From an uncultured Bacteroides sp. (GTDB taxonomy: Bacteria > Bacteroidota > Bacteroidia > Bacteroidales > Bacteroidaceae), in NCBI RefSeq assembly GCF_963677685.1, contig NZ_OY782186.1, positions 1,240,001 to 1,304,000 on the forward strand: a DNA stretch of 64,000 nt. The letters run 5' to 3'. Position numbers and translations under genes: made by a program. Numbering within the stretch: position 1 is the stretch's first letter; each line of letters starts with the position of its first letter. Shown here one piece after another: positions 63,380 through 64,000 of this stretch. A model generated the notes under the pieces. It was not told the origin of the DNA, did not search any database, and saw only the letters and a program-made list of their open reading frames with translations.

Positions 63380-63788
63380 CTTTTCATTGGTTTTTCGGGC
63401 TACAAATATAGCTGTTTTTCTAATATTTGCAAAGTAGAGATAGCAAAATATCTTTTTTTAGCCTATTATTTATATTTTATAACGTTGTGAGAGAATTTTA
63501 TATTCGACAGATCTACTTTTTTAATAAGAATGGATCATAAAAATGCCCTTATTTGCTTTGTGTATTTTTACTTTTGCTTGTAGAATGTTCCATTATGTCT
63601 TCCTGCATATTATTCATACTGATGGAGAATGTCGTTTTTTAGAATAAACTTAGTTCTCTTTGTTTGTAGCGATCTGTTTTTTATGTAGGTTTGTTCTTTT
63701 TTTGATATATTATGGATGAGTGTTATGCATTTAATTAAGGCTCATCTGATAAACTTTTTTGTTAAGACATAGCTGCTTTTACCTTTTT
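63380..63788. other. 409-nt divergent intergenic region
   Basis: This AT-rich stretch lies between the ATPase gene (minus) and a hypothetical gene (plus). It contains a consensus -33/-7 promoter for the ATPase gene and no credible frame or strong hairpin. Confidence 0.65.
63403..63433 (-). promoter_or_regulatory. Bacteroides -33/-7 promoter for the AAA_14/PFOR pair
   Basis: On the minus strand TTTG (63433-63430) and TATATTTG (63410-63403) are separated by 19 bp, a near-ideal Bacteroides promoter, ending 24 bp before the ATG at 63379. Confidence 0.65.
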
Positions 63789-64000
63789 ATGACAAATAGA
63801 AAACTATATATTTTTAATCCTGATAATGATTTAGCGCTGGCGAATGGAGATGAAAACTATATGCCTCCTGCTTCTACAAGGAAGATGACTCTAGATTTGG
63901 CACTATTGCCAATATGGTATGCTACTCCTGATTCTTTTGTTTTAGCACCTTCGGCCTATAATCTTTCTTTTAGAAATGAGATGAATCATCATTTTGCATC
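63789..64000 (+). CDS. Conserved hypothetical protein, N-terminus (partial)
   Basis: The frame starts at ATG 63789 and runs off the right edge after 70 residues. The N-terminus contains YIFNPDNDLALANGDENYMP, a motif I associate with a conserved Bacteroidetes protein of unknown function, then a helical stretch (DLALLPIWYATPDSF). There is no signal peptide. I do not assign a function because the rest of the protein lies outside the window. Confidence 0.75.
   Translation, partial: MTNRKLYIFNPDNDLALANGDENYMPPASTRKMTLDLALLPIWYATPDSFVLAPSAYNLSFRNEMNHHFA

Overview
The window reads as a stretch of chromosome from a Bacteroides-type bacterium (phylum Bacteroidota, order Bacteroidales). The evidence is a SusC/SusD pair with its ECF sigma factor and FecR anti-sigma, dipeptidyl peptidase III with an HECLGH motif, many Bacteroidales-only lipoproteins and hypothetical families, AT-rich intergenic DNA, and repeated matches to the Bacteroides promoter elements TTTG (-33) and TAnnTTTG (-7) upstream of genes. 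Energy genes are those of an anaerobe: pyruvate:ferredoxin oxidoreductase, an electron-transfer flavoprotein/acyl-CoA dehydrogenase operon and a glycyl radical enzyme. I saw no rRNA, tRNA, CRISPR array, complete insertion sequence or prophage.

Layout. 1-10540 is mostly housekeeping: the end of cysteine synthase, a TPR protein, recQ, a small AraC-type DNA-binding protein, DPP III, a HEAT-like repeat protein, a Fur-family regulator, purA, a membrane zinc peptidase and hisS. 10541-15262 holds a two-gene glycyl radical enzyme/activase unit between two long non-coding stretches, one with a 22-bp tandem repeat and one with a perfect palindrome. 15263-20383 carries a GT4 glycosyltransferase, a flippase-like membrane protein, a 53-residue membrane peptide, groES-groEL and a winged-helix protein. 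20455-24977 has an ECF sigma factor with small membrane proteins and an outer-membrane beta-barrel receptor beside a decapitated AraC regulator.

25130-39083 holds a threonine aldolase-like enzyme and then the main accessory locus: ECF sigma, FecR, STN-SusC, SusD, a thioredoxin-domain (TlpA-like) exported protein and an alpha/beta hydrolase, facing a convergent GH9-CE4 two-domain carbohydrate enzyme. The STN domain on SusC together with FecR and the ECF sigma implies signalling across the envelope when substrate binds. No glycosidase lies inside the sigma-SusCD transcription unit, so its substrate is open.

39698-50676 has the acd-etfA-etfB operon, a DUF6340-type lipoprotein, an acidic hypothetical protein, an SPFH/hydrolase/ribbon-helix-helix group and two PLP enzymes of sulfur amino-acid metabolism. 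50832-64000 contains a Cof-type phosphatase, a PIF1-like helicase with TPRs, an AsmA-family protein translationally overlapped by a threonylcarbamoyl-AMP synthase, a bleomycin-hydrolase-like peptidase, PFOR behind an AAA/DUF4143 ATPase, and the start of a conserved hypothetical gene.

The best candidates for new biology are the glycyl radical enzyme, whose radical-loop sequence (GGW rather than SGY) and active-site motif (GCWEP) I cannot assign to a characterised subfamily; the sigma/FecR/SusCD/thioredoxin/hydrolase locus; a recurring terminator hairpin family with a conserved CCTCGTTACA stem found at three loci; and possible unannotated RNAs in the 58170-58624 and 39084-39697 gaps.
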